The translations under genes were made by a program, and so were the position numbers. From assembly GCF_001182745.1 (NCBI RefSeq), contig NZ_LN868939.1, forward strand, positions 2,480,001 to 2,544,000: a stretch of DNA of 64,000 nt. The letters run 5' to 3'. Below, one piece after another: positions 25,956 to 35,407 of the stretch (positions are counted from its first letter, which is position 1; each line of letters opens with the position of its first letter). The DNA is from Nocardia farcinica (GTDB lineage: Bacteria > Actinomycetota > Actinomycetes > Mycobacteriales > Mycobacteriaceae). The notes under the pieces were generated by a model. The model saw nothing but the letters and a program-made list of their open reading frames with translations, was not told the DNA's origin and ran no database searches.

Positions 25956-27083
25956 TCACGGCGCGACCGCGCCCCAGTCGGCGAAGCCGGTGGGATCGTG
26001 CCGTCCGATGCTCGCGTGTTCGAACAACCCCCAGCCCTCCGCGTCCCCGCAGCGGGCGTGCGCGACATGGTCGGTGACACCGAACGGGATGCGGGGGACG
26101 ATCGCCGGATCGGTGAGGTCGTAGCGACGGAACTCCGCCCAGCCGCGCCCCTTCCACTGGCCGTGCTGCCAGTCCGGGTCGCCGCCGTACCCACAGCCGA
26201 CATGCAGGGGAATGCCGGTCCCGGTGCGGATCTCCACCTCGAGCGGTTTACCGTCGGGTGTGGTCATCGACAGCCGGGCGCCGACCGGATGCCGCGATCC
26301 GGACCGGTAGTCGATGTCGACGCGCGGCCAGCCCAGCTGCTCGACGCGTCCGTCCGGCCAGACCCGCACCGCGTCGTTGAGGGTGCGGTAGCCGTCCGGG
26401 TTCTCCTGCACGATCACCACCACGGCGAAGTCGTCGAACCGCAACGGCACGTACAGCCACCAGAAGCCACCGGAGGGCTCGGCGGCGGCCCGTCCGGGCG
26501 GCTCGGCCTCCCCGACCGGGCGGATGCCCCAGGACCGGTCGCGGGTGCCGGTCCACACCTGCTCGTCCACGGTGATGTCGGTGCCCTCGACACTGAGCGT
26601 GCCCGACCACGCGCCCACCTGCGCGAACCGGGACGCATCGATGATCGGGCGGGCGCCGTTGAGGATCAGGTGCGGCTGCTCGGCCACCGTGGGGAACGCG
26701 CCGGTCCAGGTGAGGTCGCAGGCGAGGTCGTCGTGCTCGCAGACCACCCGCAGCCGGTGCAGCGGTTCGAGCACCTCGATGCGGTAGCCGCCGACCCGCA
26801 TGTCCAGTCCACGATCGCCCAGCGCGTCGGAGAAGCGCACCGACCGCACCAGGTCGCCGCGCCGCACCGCCAGGTAGGCGTCGGTGACGCCGAGATTGGG
26901 GTACACCCCGAACCCGGTGATCGCCAGGGTGCCGCCGTCGCGGTCGTGGGCGTTGAAATAGCTGCGGTCGTAGAAGTTCCGGTCGCTGCCGGCCACCCGG
27001 GCCAGCGAGAGCGGGGTCTGGTGGACGGGATATTCGTCCAGGGGTACCGGCGCCGAGCCGGGCACGCGCGTGGCTGCGCTCAT
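25956..27083 (-). CDS. Hypothetical lipocalin/CrtC-like protein
   Basis: 375 residues, ATG 27083, preceded by GAGGACACG. Beta-rich throughout, two repeated half-barrels suggested by SYFNAHDRDGGTLAITGFGVYPN, a central ITVDEQVWTGTRDRSWGIRP motif and C-terminal GQWKGRGWAEFRRYDL. This DRSWGxR signature is typical of the carotenoid 1,2-hydratase/AttH lipocalin-like group and related DUF7064/7065 proteins. It lies 7 bp downstream of a phosphotransferase gene on the same strand, a pair I recall from actinobacterial lipid or steroid catabolic loci. The ligand is unknown. Confidence 0.6.
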   Translation of the reverse strand: MSAATRVPGSAPVPLDEYPVHQTPLSLARVAGSDRNFYDRSYFNAHDRDGGTLAITGFGVYPNLGVTDAYLAVRRGDLVRSVRFSDALGDRGLDMRVGGYRIEVLEPLHRLRVVCEHDDLACDLTWTGAFPTVAEQPHLILNGARPIIDASRFAQVGAWSGTLSVEGTDITVDEQVWTGTRDRSWGIRPVGEAEPPGRAAAEPSGGFWWLYVPLRFDDFAVVVIVQENPDGYRTLNDAVRVWPDGRVEQLGWPRVDIDYRSGSRHPVGARLSMTTPDGKPLEVEIRTGTGIPLHVGCGYGGDPDWQHGQWKGRGWAEFRRYDLTDPAIVPRIPFGVTDHVAHARCGDAEGWGLFEHASIGRHDPTGFADWGAVAP

Positions 27084-27090
27084 CGTGTCC

Positions 27091-28221
27091 TCAATCCCAT
27101 TCGTAGGTGCCGTCGAGCATCGCGGCCAGCACCGCGCGGTGCATGACGTAGTCGTCGCGGTCGGCGCAGTCGGTGTCCTCGCCGAAGTGCAGCATCCGCC
27201 GCTTGATCCTGGCCATCACGATGGCGTGTCGCAGCGCGGCGTAGACCAGGTAGAAGTCCAGGTCGCGCACGGTGTGGCCGGTGATCCGCTGGTAGGTGGC
27301 GACCACATCGGAGCGGCGCAGGAAATCGGGCAGGCCGGGCTGGTCGAAGCGGGTGGCGATGTCCTGGAAGAAGCGATGGATGAACACCGTCCAGGCCACG
27401 TCGATCTCGCGGGGGCCGAGCGCGGCCATCTCCCAGTCCAGCACCGCGACCGGTTCGAAGCCGTCGAAGATGATGTTGCCGGGCCGGGCATCGCCCCAGG
27501 AGAGCACTTCCGGGCCGGGATCGGCGGGCCAGTGCGCCTCGAGCCAGTCGAAGCCGCGCTCGATGATCGGGATGCGGTAGCCGTCGTCGGCCAGCGCCCA
27601 GTCGTACCAGGCGCGATGCCAGTCCACGTGCCTGCGCAACGCCGGGCCGGGACCGTCCAGCATCGGGAACCTGGCGGCGGCGTCGGGGATGGCGTGGACG
27701 GCGGCGATCGTCTCGACCGTGCGGGTGGCCAGTAGCGCCCGTTCCTCGGGGGTGGCGTCGAAGAGCCAGCCGAGGAAGACGTAGGGCGGATTGTCGGTGG
27801 GAATACGGCCCTCCACCCGTCGCATCACGAAGAACTCGGTGCCCAGCACCGCCGGGTCGGTCTCGAGCCAGTACAGCTGCGGCACCGGCACGTCGGTGGC
27901 CGCGGCGACCCCGGCCATCACGTGGTACTGGGTGGCCAGGTCGTAGGTGTGGAAGACGGGGAAGTCGCGCGGGTCCGGCGCCAGCCGCGCCACGAACGCG
28001 CCCTGCTCGGATCGCCCGCCGACCTGCCAGGCGGCGTCGAAAAGCACCGAGGTACTCGACATTCCGGAGTTCTGCGGTCTGCTGAGTCCCGTCACCACCG
28101 GTGCCGAATCCGCGCCGGTCCGCTCGTGCAGCCAGGCCGACAGGTCGGCGGCGAGGCCGTCGAGATCCCGCTCGCTGACCGTCAACTGCCGCCGCTGCGC
28201 GGGATCTGCCTCGCCTGCCAT
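27091..28221 (-). CDS. Phosphotransferase (APH/choline-kinase-like) family protein
   Basis: 376 residues, ATG 28221 with a strong CAGGAGGTTCACG ribosome site; the further upstream frame is Arg-rich and not needed. Kinase-like fold: catalytic loop LSWGDARPGNIIFDG (His replaced by Trp-Gly before the Asp) and metal-binding VLDWEMAALGPREIDVAW. The N-terminal SRPQNSGMSSTSVLFDA corresponds to the nucleotide-binding loop. The family phosphorylates small molecules or acts in acyl-CoA metabolism (ACAD10-like). It forms an operon with the lipocalin-like gene and is preceded by the perfect palindrome at 28303. Confidence 0.82.
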   Translation of the reverse strand: MAGEADPAQRRQLTVSERDLDGLAADLSAWLHERTGADSAPVVTGLSRPQNSGMSSTSVLFDAAWQVGGRSEQGAFVARLAPDPRDFPVFHTYDLATQYHVMAGVAAATDVPVPQLYWLETDPAVLGTEFFVMRRVEGRIPTDNPPYVFLGWLFDATPEERALLATRTVETIAAVHAIPDAAARFPMLDGPGPALRRHVDWHRAWYDWALADDGYRIPIIERGFDWLEAHWPADPGPEVLSWGDARPGNIIFDGFEPVAVLDWEMAALGPREIDVAWTVFIHRFFQDIATRFDQPGLPDFLRRSDVVATYQRITGHTVRDLDFYLVYAALRHAIVMARIKRRMLHFGEDTDCADRDDYVMHRAVLAAMLDGTYEWD

Positions 28222-28302
28222 CGTGAACCTCCTGAGGCTGTGCTTCATCGCCCGAGCGGGACGCCCACGGGGGCCGGCGCGCCGTCGCATCGAGTGAGGC
28301 CG

Positions 28303-28320
28303 ACTGTAACGCGTTACAGT
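28303..28320. promoter_or_regulatory. Perfect 18-bp palindromic operator (KstR-like)
   Basis: ACTGTAACGCGTTACAGT is fully self-complementary and lies 82 bp upstream of the phosphotransferase start and 118 bp upstream of cysG. Its inner 14 bases fit the TNNAACNNGTTNNA consensus of the TetR-type steroid regulator KstR. A TetR-family site is likely; the identity of the regulator is inference. Confidence 0.6.
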
Positions 28321-28437
28321 TCTCTCGCGGGGGTGAAATCGTCGGAAACCGCGAGCGACACGCCGAGAATCGACCGGCCGGGAAGGTTCCCGGTCTGCGT
28401 GCGAACGCCGGGCGGGCAGGCCGTAGGCTCGACCACT

Positions 28438-29709
28438 GTGCCGAACACGTCAGACACCACCGAGGACCAGGTAGCCGAGCCGCATTATCTCGTCGGACTC
28501 GATCTGCGCGGCCGCCGCGTCGTCGTGGTCGGCGGCGGGACGGTCGCCGCGCGCAGGCTCGGGCTGCTCATCGCCGCGGGCGCGGACGTGCACGTCATCA
28601 GCCGGGAGGTGACACCGACCGTCGAGGGCATGGCGAGCTCCGGCCAGATCCGGGTGACGCTGCGCCCTTACGCCGACGGCGACCTCGCCGAGGCCTGGTA
28701 CGCCATCGCCTGCACCGACGAACCGGAGACCAACGCCGCCGTCGTCGCCGAGGCCGAACGGCGCCGGGTGTTCTGCGTGCGCGCCGACAACGCCCGCCTC
28801 GGCACCGCCGTCACCCCCGCCACCGCCCGCTACGAGGGCCTGACCCTGGGCGTGCTGGCCCGCGGCGCGCATCGCCGCTCGGCCGCGGTCCGCACCGGGC
28901 TGCTCGAGGCGCTGCAATCCGGTGTGGTGGCCGACGATTCGGTGCCGGTCACCCCCGGCGTCGCCCTCGTCGGCGGCGGTCCCGGTGACCCGGACCTCAT
29001 CACCGTGCGCGGCCGCAGGCTGCTGGCCCGCGCCGACATGGTGGTCGCCGACCGGCTCGCGCCGCCGGAACTACTCGCCGAACTCGGCCCGCACGTGGAA
29101 GTCGTGGACGCGGCGAAGATCCCCTACGGCCGGGCGATGGCGCAGGAGGCGATCAACACCGCACTCGTCGAGGGCGCCCAGGCGGGCAAGTTCGTGGTGC
29201 GACTCAAGGGCGGCGACCCGTACGTGTTCGGCCGCGGCTACGAGGAGGTGCAGGCCTGCGTGGCGGCGGGCGTGCCGGTCACCGTGGTGCCCGGCGTCAC
29301 CAGCCCGATCTCGGTGCCCGCGGCGGCGGGCATCCCGGTCACCCATCGCGGCGTGACGCACGAATTCGTCGTCGTCAGCGGTCACGTCGCGCCCGATCAC
29401 CCCGATTCGCTGGTGGACTGGTCCGCGCTGGCGCAGTTGCGCGGCACACTCGTGCTGATGATGGCCGTCGAACGCATCGAACAGTTCGCCGACGCGCTGC
29501 TGGCGGGCGGCCGACCGGCCGACACCCCGGCAGCGGTCGTCCAAGAGGGCACCCTGCGCACCCAGCGCGTGCTGCGCGCCGACCTCGGCACGGTCGCCGC
29601 GCGGGTGCGGGCCGAGGGGATCCGGCCGCCCGCCATCATCGTCATCGGACCGACCGCCGCCTTCGCGCTCGCGGACATCGGCGCCCTCACCGGTTCGGCC
29701 GGTCAGTAG
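28438..29709 (+). CDS. cysG: Siroheme synthase / uroporphyrinogen-III C-methyltransferase
   Basis: 423 residues from GTG 28438, eight bases after TAGGCT (28424-28429). N-terminal CysG/Met8-type NAD domain (LRGRRVVVVGGGTVAARRLG) for precorrin-2 oxidation and iron insertion, followed by the SUMT methyltransferase domain beginning ALVGGGPGDPDLITVRG, with YGRAMAQEAIN, VVRLKGGDPYVFGRGYEE and VVPGVTSPISVPAAAGIPVTHRG. It makes precorrin-2, shared by siroheme and B12 synthesis. Orthologue by position and length of Rv2847c (405 aa). Its 3' neighbour is the exporter gene. Confidence 0.92.
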   Translation: MPNTSDTTEDQVAEPHYLVGLDLRGRRVVVVGGGTVAARRLGLLIAAGADVHVISREVTPTVEGMASSGQIRVTLRPYADGDLAEAWYAIACTDEPETNAAVVAEAERRRVFCVRADNARLGTAVTPATARYEGLTLGVLARGAHRRSAAVRTGLLEALQSGVVADDSVPVTPGVALVGGGPGDPDLITVRGRRLLARADMVVADRLAPPELLAELGPHVEVVDAAKIPYGRAMAQEAINTALVEGAQAGKFVVRLKGGDPYVFGRGYEEVQACVAAGVPVTVVPGVTSPISVPAAAGIPVTHRGVTHEFVVVSGHVAPDHPDSLVDWSALAQLRGTLVLMMAVERIEQFADALLAGGRPADTPAAVVQEGTLRTQRVLRADLGTVAARVRAEGIRPPAIIVIGPTAAFALADIGALTGSAGQ

Positions 29710-29761
29710 CCGTACCCGTGCGTACCGGAAACCGTCGAGCCGTCCACTACAGTGGCTCACT

Positions 29762-31246
29762 GTGCTCGAGAACCCCGCTGCGACGACGCAGTTTCCGGTG
29801 ACGCAGCGCGCCTTCGGGCTCGCCATCCTCGTGTTGAGCGGGCTGCAGCTGATGGTCGTGCTCGACGGCACGGTGGTGATCTTCGCGCTGCCGCGGCTGC
29901 AGGACCAGATGGGGCTGTCCAGCGCGGGCAGCGCCTGGATCGTCACCGCCTACGGCCTGACCTTCGCCGGGCTGATGCTGCTCGGCGGGCGCCTCGGCGA
30001 CGCGTTCGGCCGCAAACGCATGCTCATCGCCGGCGTCGGGCTGTTCACGGTCGCCTCGCTGCTGTGCGGCCTCGCCCACTGGCAGGCGATGCTCATCGCG
30101 GCGCGCGCGCTGCAGGGCGCGGGCGCGGCCATCGCGGCCCCCGTCGCCTTCGCACTGGTCGCCACCACCTTCGCACCCGGTAAGGCCCGCAACCAGGCGA
30201 TCGCCATCGTCGGCTCGATGGTCGGCATCGGTTCGGTGGGCGGGCTGGTGGTCGGCGGCGCGCTGACCCAGCTGTCGTGGCGCTGGATCTTCCTGATCAA
30301 CGTGCCGATCGGCGCCCTGATCATCCTCGGCGCGATCTACTGCCTGGCCGACACCGGCCACCACCGGGTCGCTCTCGACGCGCGCGGCGCGGTGCTCGGC
30401 ACGCTGGCCTGCGCGGCGATCGTCTTCGGCGCCACCGAGGGCCCGGAGCTGGGCTGGTCGCATCCGGCCGTGATCGGCGCGCTGATCGGCGGCGCGATCC
30501 TGCTCGTGGTCTTCGTGATCGCCGAACGCAACGTCGACGATCCGCTGCTGCCCTGGTCGCTGTTCGACAGCCGCGACAGGGTCACCACCTTCGTGCTGAT
30601 CCTGCTCGCCGGCGGTGTGCTCGGCGCGATGACCTACTTCGTCGCCCAGTTCCTGCAGAACGTGCTCGGCTACGGTCCGCTGCAAGCGGGCGTGGCCTCC
30701 ATCCCGTTCACCGTCGGCATCGGCATCGGCGGCGCGCTGGCCTCCAAACTGGCCATGACGGTCGCGCCGCGCTGGCTGCTGTTCGGCGCCGCGCTGGTGC
30801 TGGCCGTCGGCCTGCTGTTCGGTTCCACCCTCGACGGCGAGGTGTCCTACCTGCCGACGCTGCTGCCGCTGCTGATCGTGATCGGCTTCGGCGTCGGTGT
30901 CGCGATGGTCGTCACCCCGCTGTGCGTGCTCGTCGGCGTACCGCCCTCCGACATCGGCCCGCTCTCGGCGGTCGGCCAGATGTTCATGAACCTCGGCACC
31001 CCGATGGCGATCGGCATCCTCACCCCGGTCGCGGTCTCGCGCACGCTGTCGCTGGGCGGCACCACCGGCAAGGTCTCGGCGATGACCGACGCCCAGATCG
31101 TCGCGCTCGGCGAGGGCTACACACTGGTGCTTGCGGTGTGCGCGGGCGTGGCCGCCGTCATCGGCCTGATCGCGCTCACCCTGCGCTTCACCCCCGAACA
31201 GATCGCCAGGGCCCAGCACGCCCAGGAGGAAGCGCAGCGGAGCTGA
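29762..31246 (+). CDS. efpA: MFS drug exporter, EfpA-like
   Basis: 494 residues from GTG 29762. TACAGT at 29748-29753 lies eight bases before it, again a leaderless layout. 14 membrane segments of the DHA2 type, with motif A GGRLGDAFGRKRMLIAGVG after helix 2 and GTLACAAIVFGATEGPELGW in the middle. EfpA in mycobacteria (Rv2846c) exports drugs and lipids and follows cysG as here, but is longer (530). The stop codon falls inside the 18-bp direct repeat that marks the left end of the accessory island (31242-31259), so the gene is intact up to its last codon. Confidence 0.85.
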   Translation: MLENPAATTQFPVTQRAFGLAILVLSGLQLMVVLDGTVVIFALPRLQDQMGLSSAGSAWIVTAYGLTFAGLMLLGGRLGDAFGRKRMLIAGVGLFTVASLLCGLAHWQAMLIAARALQGAGAAIAAPVAFALVATTFAPGKARNQAIAIVGSMVGIGSVGGLVVGGALTQLSWRWIFLINVPIGALIILGAIYCLADTGHHRVALDARGAVLGTLACAAIVFGATEGPELGWSHPAVIGALIGGAILLVVFVIAERNVDDPLLPWSLFDSRDRVTTFVLILLAGGVLGAMTYFVAQFLQNVLGYGPLQAGVASIPFTVGIGIGGALASKLAMTVAPRWLLFGAALVLAVGLLFGSTLDGEVSYLPTLLPLLIVIGFGVGVAMVVTPLCVLVGVPPSDIGPLSAVGQMFMNLGTPMAIGILTPVAVSRTLSLGGTTGKVSAMTDAQIVALGEGYTLVLAVCAGVAAVIGLIALTLRFTPEQIARAQHAQEEAQRS

Positions 31247-31259
31247 CCCGGCTCAGAGG
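31242..31259. repeat. Left attachment-site copy (attL-like)
   Basis: First copy of GCTGACCCGGCTCAGAGG. It begins in the Ser codon before the efpA-like TGA. Flanking bases differ from the right copy (A before, G after; right: C before, C after), so the identity is exactly 18 bp. Confidence 0.8.
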
Positions 31260-31268
31260 GCCGCGGAG

Positions 31269-31801
31269 TGGGGGCGGTCGCTGACCACCCGCAGCGGGCG
31301 GTCGCTGCGCCCGGATGTGCTGTCGCAGCAGGACGCGGTCGGTCAGCTGTCGCGGTGGTCGCAGTACATGCGCGCGATTCCGGTCGAGGACCGCGACGCG
31401 TGGACGCAGGCGGCGTCGCAGACAGTGGGATTGTTCGCCGCGCCAGTGTGCGCACCGAGACCGCGCCGGGCCCGCTGGACCAGCTGTCGCGGCAGCTCGC
31501 GCGGGCCGGGCAGTTGCCCGCGCACCGGCGCCGCCCGCACGGAGTGCACGGGCCGGGAATGCGGGCGGCGGCGCGGATGCTCTGGTCGACCACCTCACCG
31601 GTCACCGCGAATCTGGCGTTGATGGAGGCGCTGGTCGAGTGTCTGCTCACGGTGCGCGACATGCTTGCCGCGGTCGACCGCGCGCACGCCGCGCGGGTGA
31701 TGGCCGGGCACGCCCGCGCCGCGCTGACCGAGGTCCACATGCGGTATCAGGGCCTCGACCCGGCGAAGCGGTACGTGCGCGACTACGGGTCGCCGGTGTG
31801 A
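31269..31801 (+). pseudogene. Decayed relaxase-like C-terminal remnant
   Basis: Coding-like sequence split over two frames. One frame reads VGQLSRWSQYMRAIPVEDRD and AWTQAASQTVGLFAA (from about 31340 to 31440); the next continues ASVRTETAPGPLDQLSRQLA, HGPGMRAAARMLWSTTSP and an Ala/Arg-rich helix to the stop at 31801. Adding one base near 31443 restores a single product resembling the C-terminal part of actinobacterial relaxase/mobilisation proteins. No catalytic part remains and no start can be assigned. It begins immediately after the left attachment repeat, as expected for a truncated mobilisation gene. Confidence 0.5.
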
Positions 31802-32861
31802 GCGGCCCAGCAGCGGGCGCGGGTGATCGTCGACCGTGTCGATGCGCCGGCCGCGCGGAGGTGGAGAACGAGATCGCCCACGCCCGGGACGGATGGAATG
31901 CCCGCCGGATTGCCCGCAGCGGGTTCGAGGGCCGCCGCATCGACGAGCACGGCCAGATCCTCGAGCTCCCACTCCACTAGGAAGTCGACTGCGCAGCGTG
32001 CCGCCGGACCGCTGACGCCGCCCTCGACCGGCACCGCCAACCGGCGCGGTGCCGGGGCGGGGGAAAATGCCGCGCATGACCCGCGATCGGTTGGCGTGGA
32101 TGGAGGAAGATCCCGACTTCGCCCTGAGCACGGCCCGGCCGGGGAGCCGCCGGCGAAGAAGCAGCAGAAGAAGCCGTCACGGCCGGCTACGGATCCGTTC
32201 GGCGGGCACGTGACGCCGCAGATCCGCCCTCGCACGATCCCGGAAGGGAGCGCGGCCGCGGTCTGGAACACTGAACGCCGAGCTGCCGCGCCCTCCCTCA
32301 GCGGGAGGGCTTGCCTTCTGCCCCCCGGGCCGTCGGGCGGGACACGATCCGGCCACCACGTCGCCGATGAGCGGTTACAGCGCGGCTCCCCACGGAGGTT
32401 CTCAACCAGGCCCGCAAGCTGGCCGCCGAACGGGGAATGACCACGGGTGCTTTGGGGGCGGAGTTGTTTGATTTCGTCGACCGCGCTGTGGTTCTCGTAG
32501 TTCCGACAAAACACCTTCCGGAGGGGGACACACCTTCTGCATCTCCACCCCCTCAAGGCGCGTATTTCGTCCGCCGAAACTCGGTAGTGAGAATGACCCG
32601 TCCGGAGGCTCCCGAACTGGGCCCGCGCTGCACCGAGCCCATCGTGCAGCTTCCGTTGGGCCGCCGCCGCAAGTGGTGCTCGTACTACTGCCGGCGCTGC
32701 GTCGACGAAAAGGGTCAGAAGTATTGGCGGTTTGCTGCGCTTCGCTTGCCTCCGCACTCAGTGCGGAGGCCTGTCACTGACACCTCTGCCGTCCCCGGGC
32801 TCACGCCAGAACCCGGGGTTTGGGATATCTTGCTCACCCGTTGACGGACTGAATCCGGGCG
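31802..32861. other. Decayed region without an intact gene (about 1.06 kb)
   Basis: Only fragments are seen on the plus strand: EVENEIAHARDGWNARRIAR near 31863-31980, MTRDRLAWMEEDPDFALSTA from ATG 32077 that loses frame near 32140 and seems to continue as EPPAKKQQKKPSRPATDPFG, and VLNQARKLAAERGMTTGALG near 32400-32450. Each looks like former protein-coding sequence interrupted by frameshifts. Near 32740-32775 a short inverted repeat around CGCACTCAGTGCG is present. I cannot assign a function. Confidence 0.4.
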
Positions 32862-33320
32862 TCATCGGCGTGGGAAGCGCCAGCGCGTGGCCAGATAGGC
32901 GATGGCGTTGAGAATGGCTTCATCGCGCCCGCTTCGTGGTTCTCCTGCGTCGAGCCGGTCGGTGACGCGGTTGATGACGCTGGTGGTCGAGTGAGGTGAG
33001 GACAGAATGCTCACTGTCAGCGCCGCGCTAAGGCGGGGTGAAGCTCAGCGTGCAAGGAACAGCCAGCCTTTCTGGCGGGTGACCGATGCAGCAGTGTGGA
33101 GATTGAGCCGACCAAGATGCTGAGTTCCTCGGTGATCTGTCGGAGGCGGCGCGGGCCCGGAGCTGCTGCGCTCGTGTCTGCTTGGCGTGTCGGCCACGAT
33201 CTTCCGGATCGTTCGCTCGCTGACACCGAGTTGCTCGGCCATCTCGCGCCGCCGAGTCCGGCGCCTGTGCCCACGCGAAGCGCTACGCTCACACCCCGAC
33301 CCCGGGGAGAGAGGGTGAGC
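32862..33320 (-). pseudogene. Broken HTH (replication/plasmid-type) gene remnant
   Basis: On the minus strand one frame gives TRRREMAEQLGVSERTIRKI followed by VADTPSRHE, a clear helix-turn-helix of the type opening actinobacterial plasmid replication or regulatory proteins. Further downstream another frame reads SVINRVTDRLDAGEPRSGRD and EAILNAIAYLATRWRFPRR up to TGA at 32862. The middle is disrupted, so these are two ends of one or two decayed genes. Start undefined. The small membrane protein gene at 33326 is divergent. Confidence 0.45.
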
Positions 33321-33325
33321 ACGCG

Positions 33326-33586
33326 ATGACGTACTACCCGCCGCCGAGGTACCGGTGTCTGAACCTGCGCTGCCCGGAGACCTACCACCCGCTGCCGACC
33401 TGCCCGTACACGCCGCTGACCACCGTGGTACCGCCGCGAACACGGCCGCTGACCCCACGCGAACGCGACGTCGTCGACCACATCTACCGGCTCGGCCAGG
33501 CCGGCGAGCTACGCATCCTGCCCACGCACCGGAAGTGGTGGGTCACCGCGGCCGTGGCCTTCGTCCTGCTGCTCATCATCTTCTGA
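33326..33586 (+). CDS. Small Cys-rich single-pass membrane protein, 86 aa
   Basis: ATG 33326 behind GAGAGAGGGTGAG. The N-terminal half is Pro/Tyr/Cys-rich with Cys11, Cys16 and Cys26 (YRCLNLRCPETYHPLPTC); the middle is basic and helical (LTPRERDVVDHIYRLGQAGE); the C terminus is one hydrophobic segment (WWVTAAVAFVLLLIIF) running to the end, a tail-anchored layout. Not recognised as a known family. Its neighbours are decayed mobilisation remnants upstream and an HTH-like hypothetical gene downstream. Confidence 0.5.
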   Translation: MTYYPPPRYRCLNLRCPETYHPLPTCPYTPLTTVVPPRTRPLTPRERDVVDHIYRLGQAGELRILPTHRKWWVTAAVAFVLLLIIF

Positions 33587-33752
33587 CCTGCATCACCGGT
33601 TCGCGGCTGGGAGTCTGTGTGGTTCGCGCGCCGGTTCCCGCGCTGCGCGAGTGGATCTGATCGGGGTTGGTCTGTCGGTGGTCGGCGTCATCATGGGTGT
33701 GCGCCGGGAACAGGATGTGGCGCAGGGGATTCGGTCAGGGAGGGATCTGTCG

Positions 33753-34565
33753 ATGCCGGAAACACCGAGACGACGCCGCCGCAGCGGTGAACTGTGGACC
33801 GACGAGTGCAATGCCGAGCTGGTGGAGTTGCTGCGTGCCGGGCTGCCGGTCGAGGCGATCGCGGAGCAGGCCGGTCGGAGCGTGAGCGCGCTCGCCACGC
33901 AGTGCCGCAAGATGCTCCCGCCGGACTTCGACACCAGACCCACCGCTGTCGAGGCCCTGCGCGGGGTGCTGGCCGACCCGGACTACGACTGGCGGTCGCC
34001 GCTGCGCGAGCTGGCTCGCCGTGCCCGCACCGTCTACTGGGACGCGGGAATGGTGGATCGACTGCGGCAGGGCTGGGAGCAGGCGACACCGCTGGATGAT
34101 CTGTGCGAGGAGTTCGAGGCCTCCGAGATCGACGTCGCGCGCCAGCTGCTGCGGCTGGGAGCGGCCGAGAGCATGTTCGACGTCGCCGAGCGGCTCGGCT
34201 GCGACCCGCACGGCACCCTGGCCGGGCGGCTGCGGATCGCGGCGGACCGTTGCGCGGCCGCGGTCTGGATCCTGATCGTCGATGGCGCGCTCACCGGCGC
34301 CAAGACCCAGTTCGGTTCCGCCGGTCCGGGTCTGCGGCACGTCTCGGTCCACCACGACTACGACACCGCCGATCTGCGCCTGGCCGAAGTCCTGCTCGAC
34401 CACGTCGTCGCCGGCGGCCGCATCCAGGACGTGACCACGACCATCGTTGAACGCACCATCGGCGACGGCGCCATCGGCTTCAACCGGTTCCTCACCGGCT
34501 CCGAATCCCTCCCCACACCCGCGGTAGCGGTTGTCGACCTCGACGACTCCACCCCCACCATGTAA
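33753..34565 (+). CDS. Hypothetical protein with two HTH/SANT-like segments
   Basis: 270 residues from ATG 33753, chosen because GGGAGGG lies ten bases upstream; the frame is open from 33651. After a basic start (PETPRRRRRSG) come two helical segments of the pattern WTDECNAELVELLRAGLPVE / AIAEQAGRSVSALATQCRKM and MVDRLRQGWEQATPLDDLCE / EFEASEIDVARQLLRLG, each like a three-helix DNA-binding repeat of the SANT/GcrA type. The C-terminal half is mixed alpha/beta without motifs. A DNA- or chromatin-associated role is possible but unproven. Good high-GC codon pattern. Confidence 0.5.
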   Translation: MPETPRRRRRSGELWTDECNAELVELLRAGLPVEAIAEQAGRSVSALATQCRKMLPPDFDTRPTAVEALRGVLADPDYDWRSPLRELARRARTVYWDAGMVDRLRQGWEQATPLDDLCEEFEASEIDVARQLLRLGAAESMFDVAERLGCDPHGTLAGRLRIAADRCAAAVWILIVDGALTGAKTQFGSAGPGLRHVSVHHDYDTADLRLAEVLLDHVVAGGRIQDVTTTIVERTIGDGAIGFNRFLTGSESLPTPAVAVVDLDDSTPTM

Positions 34566-34739
34566 TCCGCGAACGCGGTCCCGCTCGGACGCCCCTGCGT
34601 CGAGCCACGATGCCAGGTGTGACGGCCCTTCGTGTGGCGCCTGGGCGGGTCCGGTGAAACACATCGGCCGCGGATGCGCTGCCTCTATCCTGGGCGGTGA
34701 CGGCGGGCAGAGCTCGCCCTGATCTTCCCGGGGGACAGT

Positions 34740-35390
34740 ATGGGAGCACCCGTTCCGCCGCCGAGCGCAGGCTCGCCGGGCCCGGCGGGCCTGCCGCCGG
34801 TCGACGCGGTCGAGGTGACCGCTTTGGCTGCGCTCTACCAGGCCGATCGGGCCGATCAGTCCCAGCACAACACCTCGGCGCTGACCCTCATCGCCGGTGC
34901 AGTCGCATACCTGGGCTTGGTCGTGACCGCGTGGAAAGACGTCAAAGCCGCTGCGATGTGGCCGGTCCTGTTGCCGGTGCCGCTGTGGATGGTCGCTGCC
35001 TTCCACGTGCTGATCATGGGCGCGGTCCTGACCCGCAACCAGTCCATCCGCATCCTGGAAGTTCGCCTGCATTCGGCCACGAAACTCCCGATGCTCGGCG
35101 TCGCCTCCCACGAACTCGGCGGCGCCCGTGCCCGGCAGGTGATGGACCTCGACCGGCAACCGATCCTGCTCAAGGTGCAGACCCTGGTGACCTACATGGG
35201 CATCGGCTGCGTGCTGTTCGGCTTCACCGCCTACGCGGTCTGGAACACCTGGCACCACCACGGCTGGGACGCGCAGGTCCGCATCGCCGCCGGCGCCTAC
35301 AGCATCGCCGCAGCCCTGGTACTGGCCGCCTGGATCCGCATCCTGCTCTACCTGGAAGAACCCCTGCCCGCATGGGCGCAGCTGCCCTAA
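34740..35390 (+). CDS. Hypothetical four-helix membrane protein
   Basis: 216 residues from ATG 34740. Pro/Gly-rich N-terminal 20 residues, then a hydrophilic helix ending in QHNTSALTLI. Likely membrane segments: ALTLIAGAVAYLGLVVTAW, AAMWPVLLPVPLWMVAAFHV, LVTYMGIGCVLFGFTAYAVW and AAGAYSIAAALVLAAWIRIL, arranged as two hairpins around a cytoplasmic middle region (RILEVRLHSATKLPMLGVAS) of about 55 residues. The layout resembles small membrane effector proteins linked to conflict systems, but no family is recognised. It is followed by the hairpin at 35408. Confidence 0.55.
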   Translation: MGAPVPPPSAGSPGPAGLPPVDAVEVTALAALYQADRADQSQHNTSALTLIAGAVAYLGLVVTAWKDVKAAAMWPVLLPVPLWMVAAFHVLIMGAVLTRNQSIRILEVRLHSATKLPMLGVASHELGGARARQVMDLDRQPILLKVQTLVTYMGIGCVLFGFTAYAVWNTWHHHGWDAQVRIAAGAYSIAAALVLAAWIRILLYLEEPLPAWAQLP

Positions 35391-35407
35391 CGGGCCGAAG
35401 GCCGTCC

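Noticed and set aside
32437..32844. Possible 135-aa gene
   Set aside because: It has a Cys-containing segment but no ribosome site, and shows the mixed-frame debris typical of this decayed stretch; treated as non-functional.
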